A stretch of 64,000 nucleotides of DNA, taken from positions 718,038-782,037 of the forward strand of contig CAWGNK010000003.1 of assembly GCA_963823945.1 (NCBI GenBank), written 5' to 3'. Both the position numbers and the translations under genes were made by a program. Positions within the stretch are counted from its first letter, which is position 1. The number at the start of each line of letters is the position of its first letter. The notes beneath the pieces were generated by a model. It did not search any database, had not been told where the DNA came from, and worked only from the letters and a program-made list of their open reading frames with translations. Source of the DNA: Bog-793 sp963823945 (GTDB lineage Bacteria > Actinomycetota > Acidimicrobiia > Acidimicrobiales > Bog-793). Below, piece by piece: positions 1 through 10,160 of the stretch.

Positions 1-273
1 CCGCACGCCAGGATCCTGCTCCACCAGCCCTACGGCGGCGCGGCCGGCCAGGCGACCGACATCGAGCTGCAGGCCAAGGAAATCCTGCGGATGCGCGACA
101 TGCTGAACGAGATGCTGGCCGGCGACACCGGGCAGTCGATCGAGAAGATCCAGCACGACACCGACCGTGACTTCATCATGAGTGCGGCCGAGGCGCGGGA
201 CTACGGTGTGATCGACGAGGTGATCACGAGCCGGGAGGCCATCGACGTGCTGTCGGCGGCCGGCGCAGCCTGA
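1..273 (+). CDS. clpP: ATP-dependent Clp protease proteolytic subunit, 3' part
   Basis: This is the C-terminal 90 residues of a ClpP serine peptidase, cut by the left edge of the window. Reading in frame from base 1 gives ARILLHQP, which holds the catalytic His, then the handle helix (ATDIELQAKEIL) and a DTDRDF stretch with the catalytic Asp. The Ser lies upstream, outside the window. clpX starts 13 bases after the stop, so the two form the usual protease/unfoldase operon. ClpP forms the cytoplasmic degradation chamber that ClpX feeds. A complete second clpP sits at 55103-55726. The family call is secure; which actinobacterial ClpP paralogue this is cannot be decided from the fragment. Confidence 0.95.
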   Translation, partial: PHARILLHQPYGGAAGQATDIELQAKEILRMRDMLNEMLAGDTGQSIEKIQHDTDRDFIMSAAEARDYGVIDEVITSREAIDVLSAAGAA

Positions 274-286
274 GCTAGGAGGGGAC

Positions 287-1547
<1,261 letters not shown>

Positions 1548-1561
<14 letters not shown>

Positions 1562-2942
1562 CGACTCGCCCGACCACCGCTCGCCCGAGGACGACCCAGC
1601 CGGATCCGATAGCGGTTCTCTGGGCGAGGTGCTCGCCTGGCTCGACCGGCACATCAACCTCGAGGCGATCGAGCTCGGGAGGGCCGGGAGGGCAGCCCAG
1701 CCGACCCTCGAGCGGATCGCCGCGCTCACGGCGGCGATGGGCGACCCCGAGCGTTCGTTCCCGGTCATCCACATCACCGGCACGAACGGCAAGACCTCGA
1801 CGACGAGGCTGTGCACGGCGCTGGTCGCAGCCCAGGGCCTGTCGGTCGGCACCTACACGAGCCCGCACCTCGTCGCGCTGAACGAGCGGATCGCCTGGAA
1901 CGGCGAGCCGATCCCGGACGAGGACCTGCTCGGCGTGCTGAGCCCGCTCGCGGCCCTCGAGGACTTCCTCCGGGCCGAGCACCCCGAGATGCTGGCGCCG
2001 ACCTGGTTCGAGCTCATGACGGCGGCGGCGTACCGCTACTTCGCCGACGTCGCCGTCGATGCCGGGGTCATCGAGGTGGGCCTCGGCGGGCGTTACGACG
2101 CGACGAACGTCGCCGACGGCCAGGTCGCGGTGGTGACGAACGTCGAGCTCGACCACGTCGCGATCCTCGGCGGCACGCGCGCCGAGATCGCCAGGGAGAA
2201 GTCCGGCGTGCTGAAACCGGGCTGCGTGGCGGTCGTCGGCGAGGAGGACGACGGGATCGTCGCCGTGATCGAGGCCGAGGCCCGGGAGTTGGGCGCCGCG
2301 GCGTTCTGGCGCCGGGGGTTCGAGTTCGACTGCGTCGGCAACTTCGCCGCCCACGGCGGCCGGGTCGTCTCGGTGCGGACACCGGCGGCGAACTACGAAG
2401 ACCTGTTCGTGCCGCTCTTCGGGGCCCACCAGGGTGACAACGTGGCGGTGGCGGTCGCCGCCGCCGAGGCGTTCTTCGGCGCCGCCCTCGACGAGGCGGT
2501 CGTCGGCGAGGCGCTCGCCTCGGTCCGGGTCCCCGGGCGGCTGGAGGTCCTCGGGCGCCGGCCACTCGTCGTGCTCGACGGGGCGCACAACCCCGCTGGC
2601 GCCGCCGCGCTGGGCCGGGCCCTGGTGGAGGACTTCGCCGCGGTGCGCCGGGTCGTCCTCGTCTTCGGCTGCCTGAACGGCCGGTCACCCGCCGAGGTCC
2701 TCGCCGCGATCGGCCCCGACCGCATCGCCCACGTCATCGCCTGCATGCCGCCCTCGCTGCGGGCGCTCCCCGCGGCCGAGGTCGCTGCCGCGGCGGCGTC
2801 GCTCGGGCTTCCCTCGAGCGTCGCCGACTCGCTCCCCGAGGCCCTCGGCGCCGCACGCGCCCTCGTCGACGAGGACGACCTCGTGCTCGTCACCGGGTCG
2901 CTCTACCTCGTCGGCGCCGCGCGGGGGTATCTCACGAGGTAG
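1548..2942 (+). CDS. folC: Bifunctional dihydrofolate synthase / folylpolyglutamate synthase
   Basis: Mur-ligase-family cytoplasmic enzyme that adds glutamate to dihydropteroate and then to tetrahydrofolate; 464 residues, typical. The ATP loop GTNGKTST is at residues 78-85, followed by TYTSPHL and by GLGGRYDATN, both folC-type motifs. A later VVLDGAHNP motif belongs to the ligase C-terminal domain. The GTG start at 1548 lies inside the clpX end; the first 25 residues are Asp/Pro-rich and poorly conserved in style, so a slightly later start is possible. In many actinobacteria valS precedes folC; here clpX does. Assignment is firm from motifs and from the position before ndk. Confidence 0.95.
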
Positions 2943-2945
2943 GGT
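2940..2945 (+). promoter_or_regulatory. TAnnnT -10 element ahead of ndk
   Basis: TAGGGT lies 10 bases before the ndk ATG and overlaps the folC stop codon. No Shine-Dalgarno is visible between it and the ATG, so a promoter here would give a nearly leaderless ndk message. Inferred from spacing only. Confidence 0.35.
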
Positions 2946-2955
2946 CGGGAGCCGC

Positions 2956-3366
2956 ATGCACCGTACGCTCGTCATCTGCAAGCCCGACGCCGTCGAGCGC
3001 GGCCTCGTCGGCGAGATCGTCTCCCGGATCGAGCGCAAAGGGCTGCGCATCGTCGCCGCCCGGATGCTGACCGTGGACGCCGAGCTCGCCAAGCATCACT
3101 ACGAGGAGCACCTCGGGAAACCGTTCTTCGAGAGCCTCGTCAGCTTCATCACGCGCTCGCCGTCGTTCGCGATGGTCGTCGAGGGGCCGCCGGACACCTG
3201 GGCCGTCGTGCGCGCCCTGATGGGCCCGACGGACCCCGCCAAGGCCCCGCCCGGCACGATCCGGGGTGACCTGGGATTCTCCACGCCGGACAACCTCGTC
3301 CACGGCTCGGACGGCCCGGAATCGGCGGCGCGGGAGATCGCGCTCTTCTTCCCGGAACTCGCCTAG
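2956..3366 (+). CDS. ndk: Nucleoside diphosphate kinase
   Basis: Transfers the gamma phosphate between nucleoside tri- and diphosphates through a phospho-His intermediate in the cytoplasm. The 136-residue length is normal. It opens with RTLVICKPDAVERGLVGEI, a typical Ndk start, and the active-site His is His116 in NLVHGSDGPESA. It lies between folC and mreB, the same place as in streptomycetes. The ATG is preceded by a TAnnnT hexamer but no ribosome-binding site. No unusual feature in the protein. Confidence 0.98.
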   Translation: MHRTLVICKPDAVERGLVGEIVSRIERKGLRIVAARMLTVDAELAKHHYEEHLGKPFFESLVSFITRSPSFAMVVEGPPDTWAVVRALMGPTDPAKAPPGTIRGDLGFSTPDNLVHGSDGPESAAREIALFFPELA

Positions 3367-3405
3367 GCGAACGGGCGGAGCGCGCGCCGGTCGGCCGACG
3401 GCGCC

Positions 3406-3434
3406 TTGTTCGATCCCGGGTACTGCCGTAACCT
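3406..3434 (+). promoter_or_regulatory. Sigma-70-type promoter for the mre operon
   Basis: TTGTTC at 3406-3411 and TAACCT at 3429-3434 are separated by exactly 17 bases, the optimal housekeeping spacing. The hexamers are followed about 35 bases later by the mreB ATG. This is the best two-part promoter match seen in the window and would transcribe mreBCD-mrdA independently of ndk. Confidence 0.55.
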
Positions 3435-3469
3435 GGGCGGACAGTGGCGGAGCGGGGAGCAGGCCGGTC

Positions 3470-4498
3470 ATGAATGCCAAGAGCTGGAGCGTCGCGGGTC
3501 GCGACATGGCGGTCGACCTCGGAACCGCGAACACGCTCGTCTATGTGCGCGGCAAGGGCATCGTGCTGAACGAGCCGTCCGTCGTCGCGATCAACGTCCT
3601 CGACGGCCAGCCGCTCGCCGTCGGCCACGAGGCGAAGCGGATGATCGGCCGGACACCGAGCAACATCCAGGCGATCCGGCCGCTGAAGGACGGCGTCATC
3701 GCGGATTTCGAGGTCTGCGAGATGATGCTGCGCTATTTCATCCGCAAGGTGCACCCCCGGCGGTTCTCCAAGCCCCAGATCGTGATCTGCGTGCCCTCGG
3801 GCATCACCGGCGTGGAGAAGCGTGCCGTCCAGGAGGCCGCCGAGTACGCCGGGGCACGCCACGCCTACATCCTCGAGGAGCCGATGGCGGCGGCGATCGG
3901 GGCTGGCCTGCCGGTCCACGAGCCGACGGGGAACATGGTCGTCGACATCGGCGGTGGCACGACCGAGGTCGCCGTGATCTCGCTCGGCGGCATCGTGACG
4001 AGCCAGTCGATCCGGATCGCCGGTGACGAGCTCGACCAGGCGATCATCGCTTTCGCCAAGAAGGAGTACAGCCTGGCGCTCGGCGAGCGCACGGCCGAGG
4101 AGATCAAGATCACGATCGGCTCGGCCTGCGAGCTCGAGGAGGAGCTGCACGCCGAGATCCGCGGCCGGGACCTCGTCACCGGACTGCCGAAGATGGTCAT
4201 CACCTCGACCCAGGACATCCGGCGGGCGATCGAGGAGCCCGTGGCGGCGATCGTCGACGCGATCAAGGCGACGCTCGACAAGACCCCTCCCGAACTCGTC
4301 GCCGACGTCGCGAGCCAGGGGCTCGTCCTCACGGGCGGCGGGGCGCTGCTGCACGGCCTCGACGTGCGGCTGGCGGGCGAGACGAACATGCCGATCGTCG
4401 TCGCCCAGGACCCGCTGAACTGCGTCGCGGTCGGCGGCGGGATGTGCCTCGAGAACATCGACGCTCTCCGCTCGCTGCTCGTGTCCTCCGGTCACTAG
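3470..4498 (+). CDS. mreB: MreB, rod-shape actin homologue
   Basis: Bacterial actin that organises lateral wall synthesis; 342 residues from this start. Visible signatures are MAVDLGTANTLVYVRGKGIV (phosphate 1), DIGGGTTEVAVISLGGIV (phosphate 2) and LTGGGALLHGLD (adenosine loop). The open frame runs further upstream, but the ATG at 3470 is preceded by GGGGAGCAGG, gives the usual short N-terminus, and lies 35 bases downstream of a good promoter. mreC, mreD and mrdA follow in order, completing most of an elongasome operon. Presence of MreB in an actinobacterium argues for lateral wall growth or a sporulation-like role rather than purely polar growth. Confidence 0.97.
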   Translation: MNAKSWSVAGRDMAVDLGTANTLVYVRGKGIVLNEPSVVAINVLDGQPLAVGHEAKRMIGRTPSNIQAIRPLKDGVIADFEVCEMMLRYFIRKVHPRRFSKPQIVICVPSGITGVEKRAVQEAAEYAGARHAYILEEPMAAAIGAGLPVHEPTGNMVVDIGGGTTEVAVISLGGIVTSQSIRIAGDELDQAIIAFAKKEYSLALGERTAEEIKITIGSACELEEELHAEIRGRDLVTGLPKMVITSTQDIRRAIEEPVAAIVDAIKATLDKTPPELVADVASQGLVLTGGGALLHGLDVRLAGETNMPIVVAQDPLNCVAVGGGMCLENIDALRSLLVSSGH

Positions 4499-4516
4499 CG
4501 GCCCGGGGCTCGGCAG

Positions 4517-5347
4517 GTGGCCGCCAACCGGCACACGAGCCAGCGGCTGACGCTGGTCATGCTGGTGCTCGCCTCGATCACCGTCCTCACGCTCGACTAC
4601 CACGGGCAGGCGAGCCACGCCATCACCCACGTCCGCAACGCCGTGCGCGACATCATCAGCCCGATCCAGCGCGGCATCGCCGCGGCGCTGCACCCGGTCG
4701 GCGACGTGTTCTCCGGCACGATCCACTACGGGTCGCTCGAGACCCAGAACCAGCAGCTGCGGGAGGAGCTCGGCCGGATCCGGCTGAAGCTCGCCGCCGA
4801 CTCCTACGCCTCGGCTGAGGCGCAGCGGGTCCTCGCGCTCGCCCACCTGCCCTACGTCGCGGGCATCCCGCTCATCCCGGGCGAGGTGATCGGGAACGCG
4901 ACGTCGGACTTCCAGGCGACCGTCGAGCTCGGCGAGGGGACGTCGTCCGGCGTCGGACCGGGCATGCCCGTCGTGGCGAACGCCGGGTTCGTCGGTACGG
5001 TCGTCACGGCGTCGTCGTCGACGGCGACCGTGCTGCTCCTCACCGACGCGACCTCGTCGATCCCGGTCACGATCGGCGGGTCCGGCCTGTACCGGGCTCT
5101 CGGCACCGGCTGGGGCCGGCCGCTCACGCTCAACTACGTCGCCGGCACGACGGCCGTGCACCGCGGTGAGCTCGTCTACACGAGCGGGCTGGGCGGCGGG
5201 GCGATCCCGGCCGGCCTCCCCGTCGGGTACGTGCGGACCGTCCGGGTCTCGTCCGAGGGCCTGTCGGCGGCCGTGACCGTGACGCCGATCGTCAACCTCA
5301 ACGACCTGCAGTTCGTCGACGTCCTCGAGTGGCTCGAGCCGGGTTGA
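4517..5347 (+). CDS. mreC: MreC, rod-shape-determining membrane protein
   Basis: Bitopic membrane protein that links MreB to the penicillin-binding protein outside the membrane; 276 residues. One N-terminal hydrophobic segment (LVMLVLASITVLTLDY, about residues 12-28) is followed by a short coiled coil (LETQNQQLREELGRIRLKL, about 75-95). The paired beta-domains follow, with GEVIGNATSDFQATVELGEG and a late TSGLGGGAIPAGLPVGYV motif characteristic of MreC. It begins with GTG 19 bases after mreB. The protein is a little short compared with many MreC proteins but no domain is missing. Confidence 0.93.
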   Translation: MAANRHTSQRLTLVMLVLASITVLTLDYHGQASHAITHVRNAVRDIISPIQRGIAAALHPVGDVFSGTIHYGSLETQNQQLREELGRIRLKLAADSYASAEAQRVLALAHLPYVAGIPLIPGEVIGNATSDFQATVELGEGTSSGVGPGMPVVANAGFVGTVVTASSSTATVLLLTDATSSIPVTIGGSGLYRALGTGWGRPLTLNYVAGTTAVHRGELVYTSGLGGGAIPAGLPVGYVRTVRVSSEGLSAAVTVTPIVNLNDLQFVDVLEWLEPG

Positions 5348-5374
5348 GCCCGGTGAGACGATGAGAGCGCCGTC

Positions 5375-5914
5375 GTGACGGCGACGAACTGGGCACGCCT
5401 CGTGCCCCTCGTCCTTGTCGGGCTCGTCTTCCAGGTCGCCGTGCTGAACGACGTCACCCTCTTCGGGGCACATCCCGACGTGATGATCCTCATCGCGGCG
5501 GCCGCCGGGATGGCCGCCGGTCCCCAGCGGGGCGCCGTCGCCGGGTTCGTCGCCGGGCTCGCCGCCGACCTCGTCGTGAACCTCCCGTACGGGCTTTCGC
5601 CGCTCACCTTCGTGCTCGTCGGGTTCGCGACGGGCATGCTGCGGGCGAACCTCGCCTCCCGCGGGGTCGGGAGCACCCAGGCCGCGGTGTGCGTCGCGGC
5701 GGCGGCTCTCGGGACGCTCGGCTACGCGCTCCTCGGCGCGATCACCGGACGGCAGGGCATGCTCGGGCTGGTCACCGTGTACGCCGTGCTCGCCGTCTCG
5801 CTCGGCGCGCTCGTCCTTTCCTGGCCGGTGCTGCGGACCATGCGGTGGGTGTTCGCCGGGTCGCGGGCCCGTTACGGCCTCGCGGTGCCCCGCGGCGGGA
5901 GCGCCCTGTCGTGA
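5375..5914 (+). CDS. mreD: MreD, rod-shape-determining membrane protein
   Basis: Small polytopic membrane protein of the elongasome, 179 residues with about five hydrophobic segments. The sequence is weakly conserved by nature; the call rests on hydropathy, on GLAADLVVNLPYGLSPLTFVL in the middle, and on its position between mreC and mrdA. It starts with GTG 27 bases after mreC. Its stop overlaps the GTG of mrdA in a GTGA arrangement, so translation of the two is probably coupled. Confidence 0.88.
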   Translation: MTATNWARLVPLVLVGLVFQVAVLNDVTLFGAHPDVMILIAAAAGMAAGPQRGAVAGFVAGLAADLVVNLPYGLSPLTFVLVGFATGMLRANLASRGVGSTQAAVCVAAAALGTLGYALLGAITGRQGMLGLVTVYAVLAVSLGALVLSWPVLRTMRWVFAGSRARYGLAVPRGGSALS

Positions 5915-7989
5915 AGCGGTGGGAGTCGGCGCGTCGCCCCGGCCCTCGGCGTCGGGCGGCGCGCTGGGACGGGGCGCCCGCCCGCCCCGGCAGCACCTTC
6001 GGCCCGCTCCCGCCCAGGGGCGCGGCCCCGCGGCGTAAGCGGCTCAACAAGCCAGGTCGCGCCGGGGCGAGCAAGGCCCGCGAGGGGGCGCGCGTCGGGC
6101 TCCGGCTGTCGATCGCCGCCGTGGTCGTCGTCGTATTGTTCGCGACGCTCCTCGTCCGGCTGTGGTCGCTGCAGGTCCTCCAGGGCAAGAAGCTGAACAC
6201 CAGCGCCTATCAGACGACGACGAGGCAGGTCGTCACCCCCTCGCCGCGCGGGGAGATCCTCGCCCGGGGCGGTCAGGCACTCGCCAAGGACAGCTTCGAG
6301 TGGGTCGTGACGGTGGCGACGACGCCGGGCCCCAACGGGGCCCGGATCGCCGACCCGGCGGTGAAGCGGCGGCTCGTCGCACTGATCCCGGGGCTGACGG
6401 TGAAAGAGATCGACGCCGACCTGGCGAGCAACCAGTTCAGCCCGTACCAGCCGGTCCCGGTCGCCTTCAACGTCTCGCCGTCGGCGGTCATCTACATCGA
6501 CGAGCACCACCCGCAGTTCCCCGGCGTCAAGGCGCAGCACGAGTCGGTGCGCGACTACCCGACCGGGGACCTCGCGACCCAGACGCTCGGCTACGTGCGC
6601 CAGATCACCGCCGCCGAGCTCGCGCAGTTGAAGCGCTACGGCTACGCCGAGAATGAGATTGTCGGCCAGGCCGGTCTCGAGCAGGAGTACGAGCTGTACC
6701 TGCAGGGCAAGCCCGGTGTCGTGACCGAGGCGGTCGACCCCTCCGGCCAGGTCGTGCGGACGGTGTCGGTCAAGCCGCCCAAGCCCGGCGACTCGCTCGT
6801 GCTGAACGTCGACCTCGGCCTGGAAAAAGACGTCAGCCAGTCGCTCGCCAACGAGGTCGCCGCCGTGCGCGCGACCGGCAAGCCGGCACCGCTCGGCGCG
6901 GCCGTCGTGCTCGACCCGCGCAACGGCCAGGTGCTCGCGATGGCCTCCTACCCGAGCTACGACAACAACTGGTGGATCACGGGGATGACGACCGCCCGCT
7001 ACGCGTCGCTCATTTCGGAGACGGGGGAACCACTCAACAACTGGGCCGTCCAGGGGTACCAGCCGCCGGGCTCGACCTTCAAGCTCGTGACGGCGACGGC
7101 GGCCCTCAACACCGGGCTCATCACGCCGCAGTCGATCATCGACGACACCGGCTCGTACCCGCTGCCGGGTGGCAAGCCGCTCGTGGACGCCGACAACGGG
7201 GCGCTCGGCCCGATCAACGTCGTCACGGCGCTCACGCGCTCGAGCGACGTGTTCTTCTACACGCTCGGCGGGCGGTTCTGGGGGGCCCGCGCGACCTACG
7301 GCCTGACGCCCATCCAGAACGAGGCCCACCTCTACGGCCTGGGGGTGCCGAGCCGGATCGACCTGCCGGCGGGCGAGGTGCAGAACGGCTGGGTCGACAG
7401 CCTGCAGACCCGCAAGCTCTTGCACGCCCAGGCGCCGAAGGTCTACGCCGCCGCGTCGTGGTACCTCGGCGACAACGTCGAGATGGCCTTCGGCCAGGGC
7501 GAGACCGTCGTCACGCCCGTCCAGCTCGCGACGGCGTACGGGACGTTCGCCAACGGCGGCACCCGCTACGCGCCCGAGCTCGCCGCCGCCGTCGTCTCTC
7601 CTTCGGGCCACGTCGTCCGGCGCTTCGCCCCCCGCGTCCTCGACCACGTCACGATGTCGGCGGTGACCCGCCAGACGATCCTCGCTGGCCTCGAGGGCGC
7701 GGTGCAGAACCCGCTCGGCACGGCGTACGCCGACTTCGTCGGTTTCAACTTCGCCAAGTGGAACATCGCCGGCAAGACAGGGACGGCGACCGTCACCGTG
7801 AGCGACGTCGTGCAGCCGACCTCGTGGTTCGTCTCCTTCGGGGGGCCGCGGGGATCAGCGCCGCGCTACGTCGTATGCGTCGAGATCAACCAGGCGGGCT
7901 TCGGCGCCTCGGCGGCGGCGCCGGTCGCCCGGCAGATCTGGAACTACCTCTACAGCCACCCGCTCGACCGGCTCGCCGGGGGGCGCTGA
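5911..7989 (+). CDS. mrdA: Penicillin-binding protein 2 (class B transpeptidase)
   Basis: Membrane-anchored D,D-transpeptidase for elongation of the cell wall; 692 residues. After about 60 basic residues comes one transmembrane helix (about 62-86), then the dimerisation domain with SPRGEILARGG. The catalytic SxxK motif is S388-T-F-K391, the SxD motif S444-S-D446, and KTG starts at K622. The start is the GTG overlapping the mreD stop; the open frame extends further upstream but only through mreD. The usual glycosyltransferase partner rodA, expected directly downstream, is absent; a 350-base non-coding stretch and then RNase E/G follow instead. Confidence 0.96.
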   Translation: MKRWESARRPGPRRRAARWDGAPARPGSTFGPLPPRGAAPRRKRLNKPGRAGASKAREGARVGLRLSIAAVVVVVLFATLLVRLWSLQVLQGKKLNTSAYQTTTRQVVTPSPRGEILARGGQALAKDSFEWVVTVATTPGPNGARIADPAVKRRLVALIPGLTVKEIDADLASNQFSPYQPVPVAFNVSPSAVIYIDEHHPQFPGVKAQHESVRDYPTGDLATQTLGYVRQITAAELAQLKRYGYAENEIVGQAGLEQEYELYLQGKPGVVTEAVDPSGQVVRTVSVKPPKPGDSLVLNVDLGLEKDVSQSLANEVAAVRATGKPAPLGAAVVLDPRNGQVLAMASYPSYDNNWWITGMTTARYASLISETGEPLNNWAVQGYQPPGSTFKLVTATAALNTGLITPQSIIDDTGSYPLPGGKPLVDADNGALGPINVVTALTRSSDVFFYTLGGRFWGARATYGLTPIQNEAHLYGLGVPSRIDLPAGEVQNGWVDSLQTRKLLHAQAPKVYAAASWYLGDNVEMAFGQGETVVTPVQLATAYGTFANGGTRYAPELAAAVVSPSGHVVRRFAPRVLDHVTMSAVTRQTILAGLEGAVQNPLGTAYADFVGFNFAKWNIAGKTGTATVTVSDVVQPTSWFVSFGGPRGSAPRYVVCVEINQAGFGASAAAPVARQIWNYLYSHPLDRLAGGR

Positions 7990-8339
7990 ACCGGCCGGCA
8001 AGTTCATCTGATTGCAACGGAGGCTGGCTGAGGACCCCCGGCGCCAGGGATAGACTGGCGCCAGGATGATCACGCTGCGACCAGGCAGAACGCGTCGGAG
8101 ACCCCGGCGCGCGCCGGTCGTGGGCGTGTCCGTCACCCGTTGCGCGCCGAGGACCCGGGAGTCCTGTGCCGCGCGAGCAGTTGCCGCCCCCTTGGTGGGA
8201 GCTTCGGCGCCCACCGACGGACGCGGCACGTCAGATCGACTTGGCCCCACCGCTGCACGGCGCGGCGAATCGCTCGCCGGCGCCCGCGCGGTGGTTCCCG
8301 CGCACTTGCTGAGTGCGCGTCCTAGAAGGGACCTTTCTC
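7990..8339 (+). other. 350-base gap between mrdA and RNase E/G
   Basis: No gene is convincing here. A short open frame across 8066-8449 has no recognisable protein and runs into the RNase gene in another frame. The stretch holds a perfect hairpin (8040-8062) and probably the 5' leader and promoter of the RNase gene. This is where rodA sits in related gene orders; no remnant of it was recognised. Confidence 0.5.
8040..8062 (+). promoter_or_regulatory. Perfect 8-bp inverted repeat in the RNase E/G leader
   Basis: GGCGCCAG and CTGGCGCC face each other across a 7-base loop, GGATAGA. There is no T-run after it, so it is a poor intrinsic terminator for mrdA. It could be a terminator lacking a U-tract, an RNA structure in the RNase leader (RNase E autoregulates through its leader in E. 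coli), or an operator. Confidence 0.4.
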
Positions 8340-10079
8340 ATGTCCGACCCGACCACCGGCGTCACCGGCGTCGGAGAGTCGCCGCGCCCCGCCGGTTCCG
8401 CGGCGTCCGGTGCGGCGCTAGACGCTCCGGCGGTAACCCGCAGGTCTGAGGCGCCGCCCAAACCGAAGATCGGCGACACCCGCCCCGCCCCGCCCGTGCG
8501 GGTCGCCGCCGCCGCCCCGAACGGGGTGGTCCCGGAGGGCCCCGCAAAGCCGCGCCGCCGCCGCCGGGGTGGTCGCGGGCGCGGCGGGCGGTCCCGCGCC
8601 GCCCCCAAGCCAGGGGCCGAGGCCGTCGCCGATCCCGGCGGCCCGCCCGCGCCGAGCCGACCGGCCCGCGCCGGCGGCCGGCAGCCGACCCGCGCCGCAC
8701 GACCGGCGACGCCGGCCGAACGTCGGCCGGCGGGGGAGCCGGACGAAGCCGACGAGGCGGGCCGCGCCAGCCCGGGCCGTCGCCGCGGCCGGGAGCGCAA
8801 GGGCCGGCCGGTCGGGCGCTACCTGATGTGCGTCCACGTCGCGCCGGACGTCACCCAGATCGCCGTCCTGGAGGGCCGCTCGCTGATCGAGCACCACGTC
8901 GCCCGCGTCCTCGACGATGCGACCCAGATCGACGGCAACATCTACCGCGGCCGGGTGAAGAACGTGCTGCCGGGGATGGAGGCGGCGTTCGTCGACATCG
9001 GCACGCCGAAGAACGCCGTCCTGTACTGGGGCGACGTGCAGACGGACCGCGACGAGGGGATCGAGCGCGACCCGGGAACGACCCGGATCGAGCACCTGTT
9101 GCGGCCCGGCCAGACGATCATCTGCCAGGTCACGAAGAACCCGATCGGCGTGAAGGGCGCCCGTCTCACCCAGGAGGTCTCGCTCCCGGGCCGCTTCGTC
9201 GTGCTCGTGCCGGAGTCGAACGCGTCGGGCATCTCGAAGCGTCTCGACGACCGCGAGCGCAAGCGCCTGCGCCGCGTGCTCGACGGCATCCGGCCCGAAG
9301 GTCACGGGATCATCGTGCGAACCGCCGCCGAGGGCGCGACCGCCGAGGAACTCCGCCGGGACATCGCCGGGCTCGTGAAGAAATGGGACGAGATCGACGC
9401 CAAGGCGCGTCGCGTGTCGGCGCCGGCGCTGCTGCACTCCGAGCCGCACATCGCCCTGCGGGTGATCCGCGAGGAGTTCACCGAGGAGTACCGCGGCGTC
9501 ATCGTCGACGACCTCGCGCTCTACGAGCTTGTTCGCTCCTACGTCGCCGAGATCGACCCCTTGCTCGCCGACCGCGTCGAGTACTACGACCCCGAGGCGG
9601 AGGACCTGCCGCTGTTCGAGCGGCAGCACATCCACGAGCAGCTGCACAAGGCGCTCAACCACAAGGTCTGGCTCGTCTCAGGCGGCTCGCTCATCATCGA
9701 GCGCACCGAGGCGCTGACGGTGATCGACGTCAACACGGGCAAGAACGTCGGCTCGTCGAGCCTCGAGGAGACGGTGTTCCGCAACAACGTCGAGGCCGCC
9801 GAGGAGATCGCCCGGCAGCTGCGCCTGCGGGACATCGGCGGGATCATCGTCATCGACTTCATCGACATGGAGATCAAGGCGAACCGGCAGGAGGTCGCGG
9901 CGACGCTGCGCACGGCGCTCGCCCGCGACAAGACCCCGACGCAGGTGTTCGAGATCTCGGAGCTCGGACTCGTGGAGATGACCCGCAAGCGGGTCGGCGA
10001 GGGGCTCCTCGAGGCGTTCAGCGAGACCTGCCCGATGTGCAAAGGGCGCGGGATCATCTTCTCCGGAGACGAGGAGTGA
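8340..10079 (+). CDS. rng: Ribonuclease E/G family endoribonuclease
   Basis: Single-strand-specific endoribonuclease for mRNA decay and rRNA maturation; 579 residues. The first ~160 residues are disordered and rich in Pro, Ala and Arg. An S1 domain (NIYRGRVKNVLPGMEAAFVD) follows, then a DNase I-like catalytic region with Asp463 in VIDVNTGKN and Asp506 in VIDFIDM. A CPMCKGRG zinc link at Cys564/Cys567 ends the protein. The ATG at 8340 has AGAAGGGA about 8 bases upstream; a GTG at 8313 is possible but less well placed. There is no long C-terminal scaffold as in E. coli RNase E, so the catalytic core with an N-terminal extension is the actinobacterial form. Both rne and rng are used as symbols. 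Confidence 0.93.
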   Translation: MSDPTTGVTGVGESPRPAGSAASGAALDAPAVTRRSEAPPKPKIGDTRPAPPVRVAAAAPNGVVPEGPAKPRRRRRGGRGRGGRSRAAPKPGAEAVADPGGPPAPSRPARAGGRQPTRAARPATPAERRPAGEPDEADEAGRASPGRRRGRERKGRPVGRYLMCVHVAPDVTQIAVLEGRSLIEHHVARVLDDATQIDGNIYRGRVKNVLPGMEAAFVDIGTPKNAVLYWGDVQTDRDEGIERDPGTTRIEHLLRPGQTIICQVTKNPIGVKGARLTQEVSLPGRFVVLVPESNASGISKRLDDRERKRLRRVLDGIRPEGHGIIVRTAAEGATAEELRRDIAGLVKKWDEIDAKARRVSAPALLHSEPHIALRVIREEFTEEYRGVIVDDLALYELVRSYVAEIDPLLADRVEYYDPEAEDLPLFERQHIHEQLHKALNHKVWLVSGGSLIIERTEALTVIDVNTGKNVGSSSLEETVFRNNVEAAEEIARQLRLRDIGGIIVIDFIDMEIKANRQEVAATLRTALARDKTPTQVFEISELGLVEMTRKRVGEGLLEAFSETCPMCKGRGIIFSGDEE

Positions 10080-10145
10080 GCCGGGGCGCCACCGCCACCT
10101 GATCGCCCACCGGCGGAGTCGGTCGGGGGACCCCGGCCCCCTTGC

Positions 10146-10151
10146 TACGAT
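10146..10151 (+). promoter_or_regulatory. TAnnnT -10 element ahead of rplU
   Basis: TACGAT lies 9 bases before the rplU ATG with no ribosome-binding site between them. A start at this promoter would give a leader of only a few bases. No convincing -35 hexamer was found. Confidence 0.35.
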
Positions 10152-10160
10152 GGCGGCCTC

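Noticed and set aside
3149..5473. 774-codon minus-strand open frame over ndk-mreB-mreC
   Set aside because: Shadow of the conserved plus-strand genes; composition is dominated by Arg, Asp, His and Gly with no domain.
8066..8449. Open frame in the gap before the RNase gene
   Set aside because: No recognisable protein, no ribosome-binding site, and it runs into the RNase gene in a different frame.
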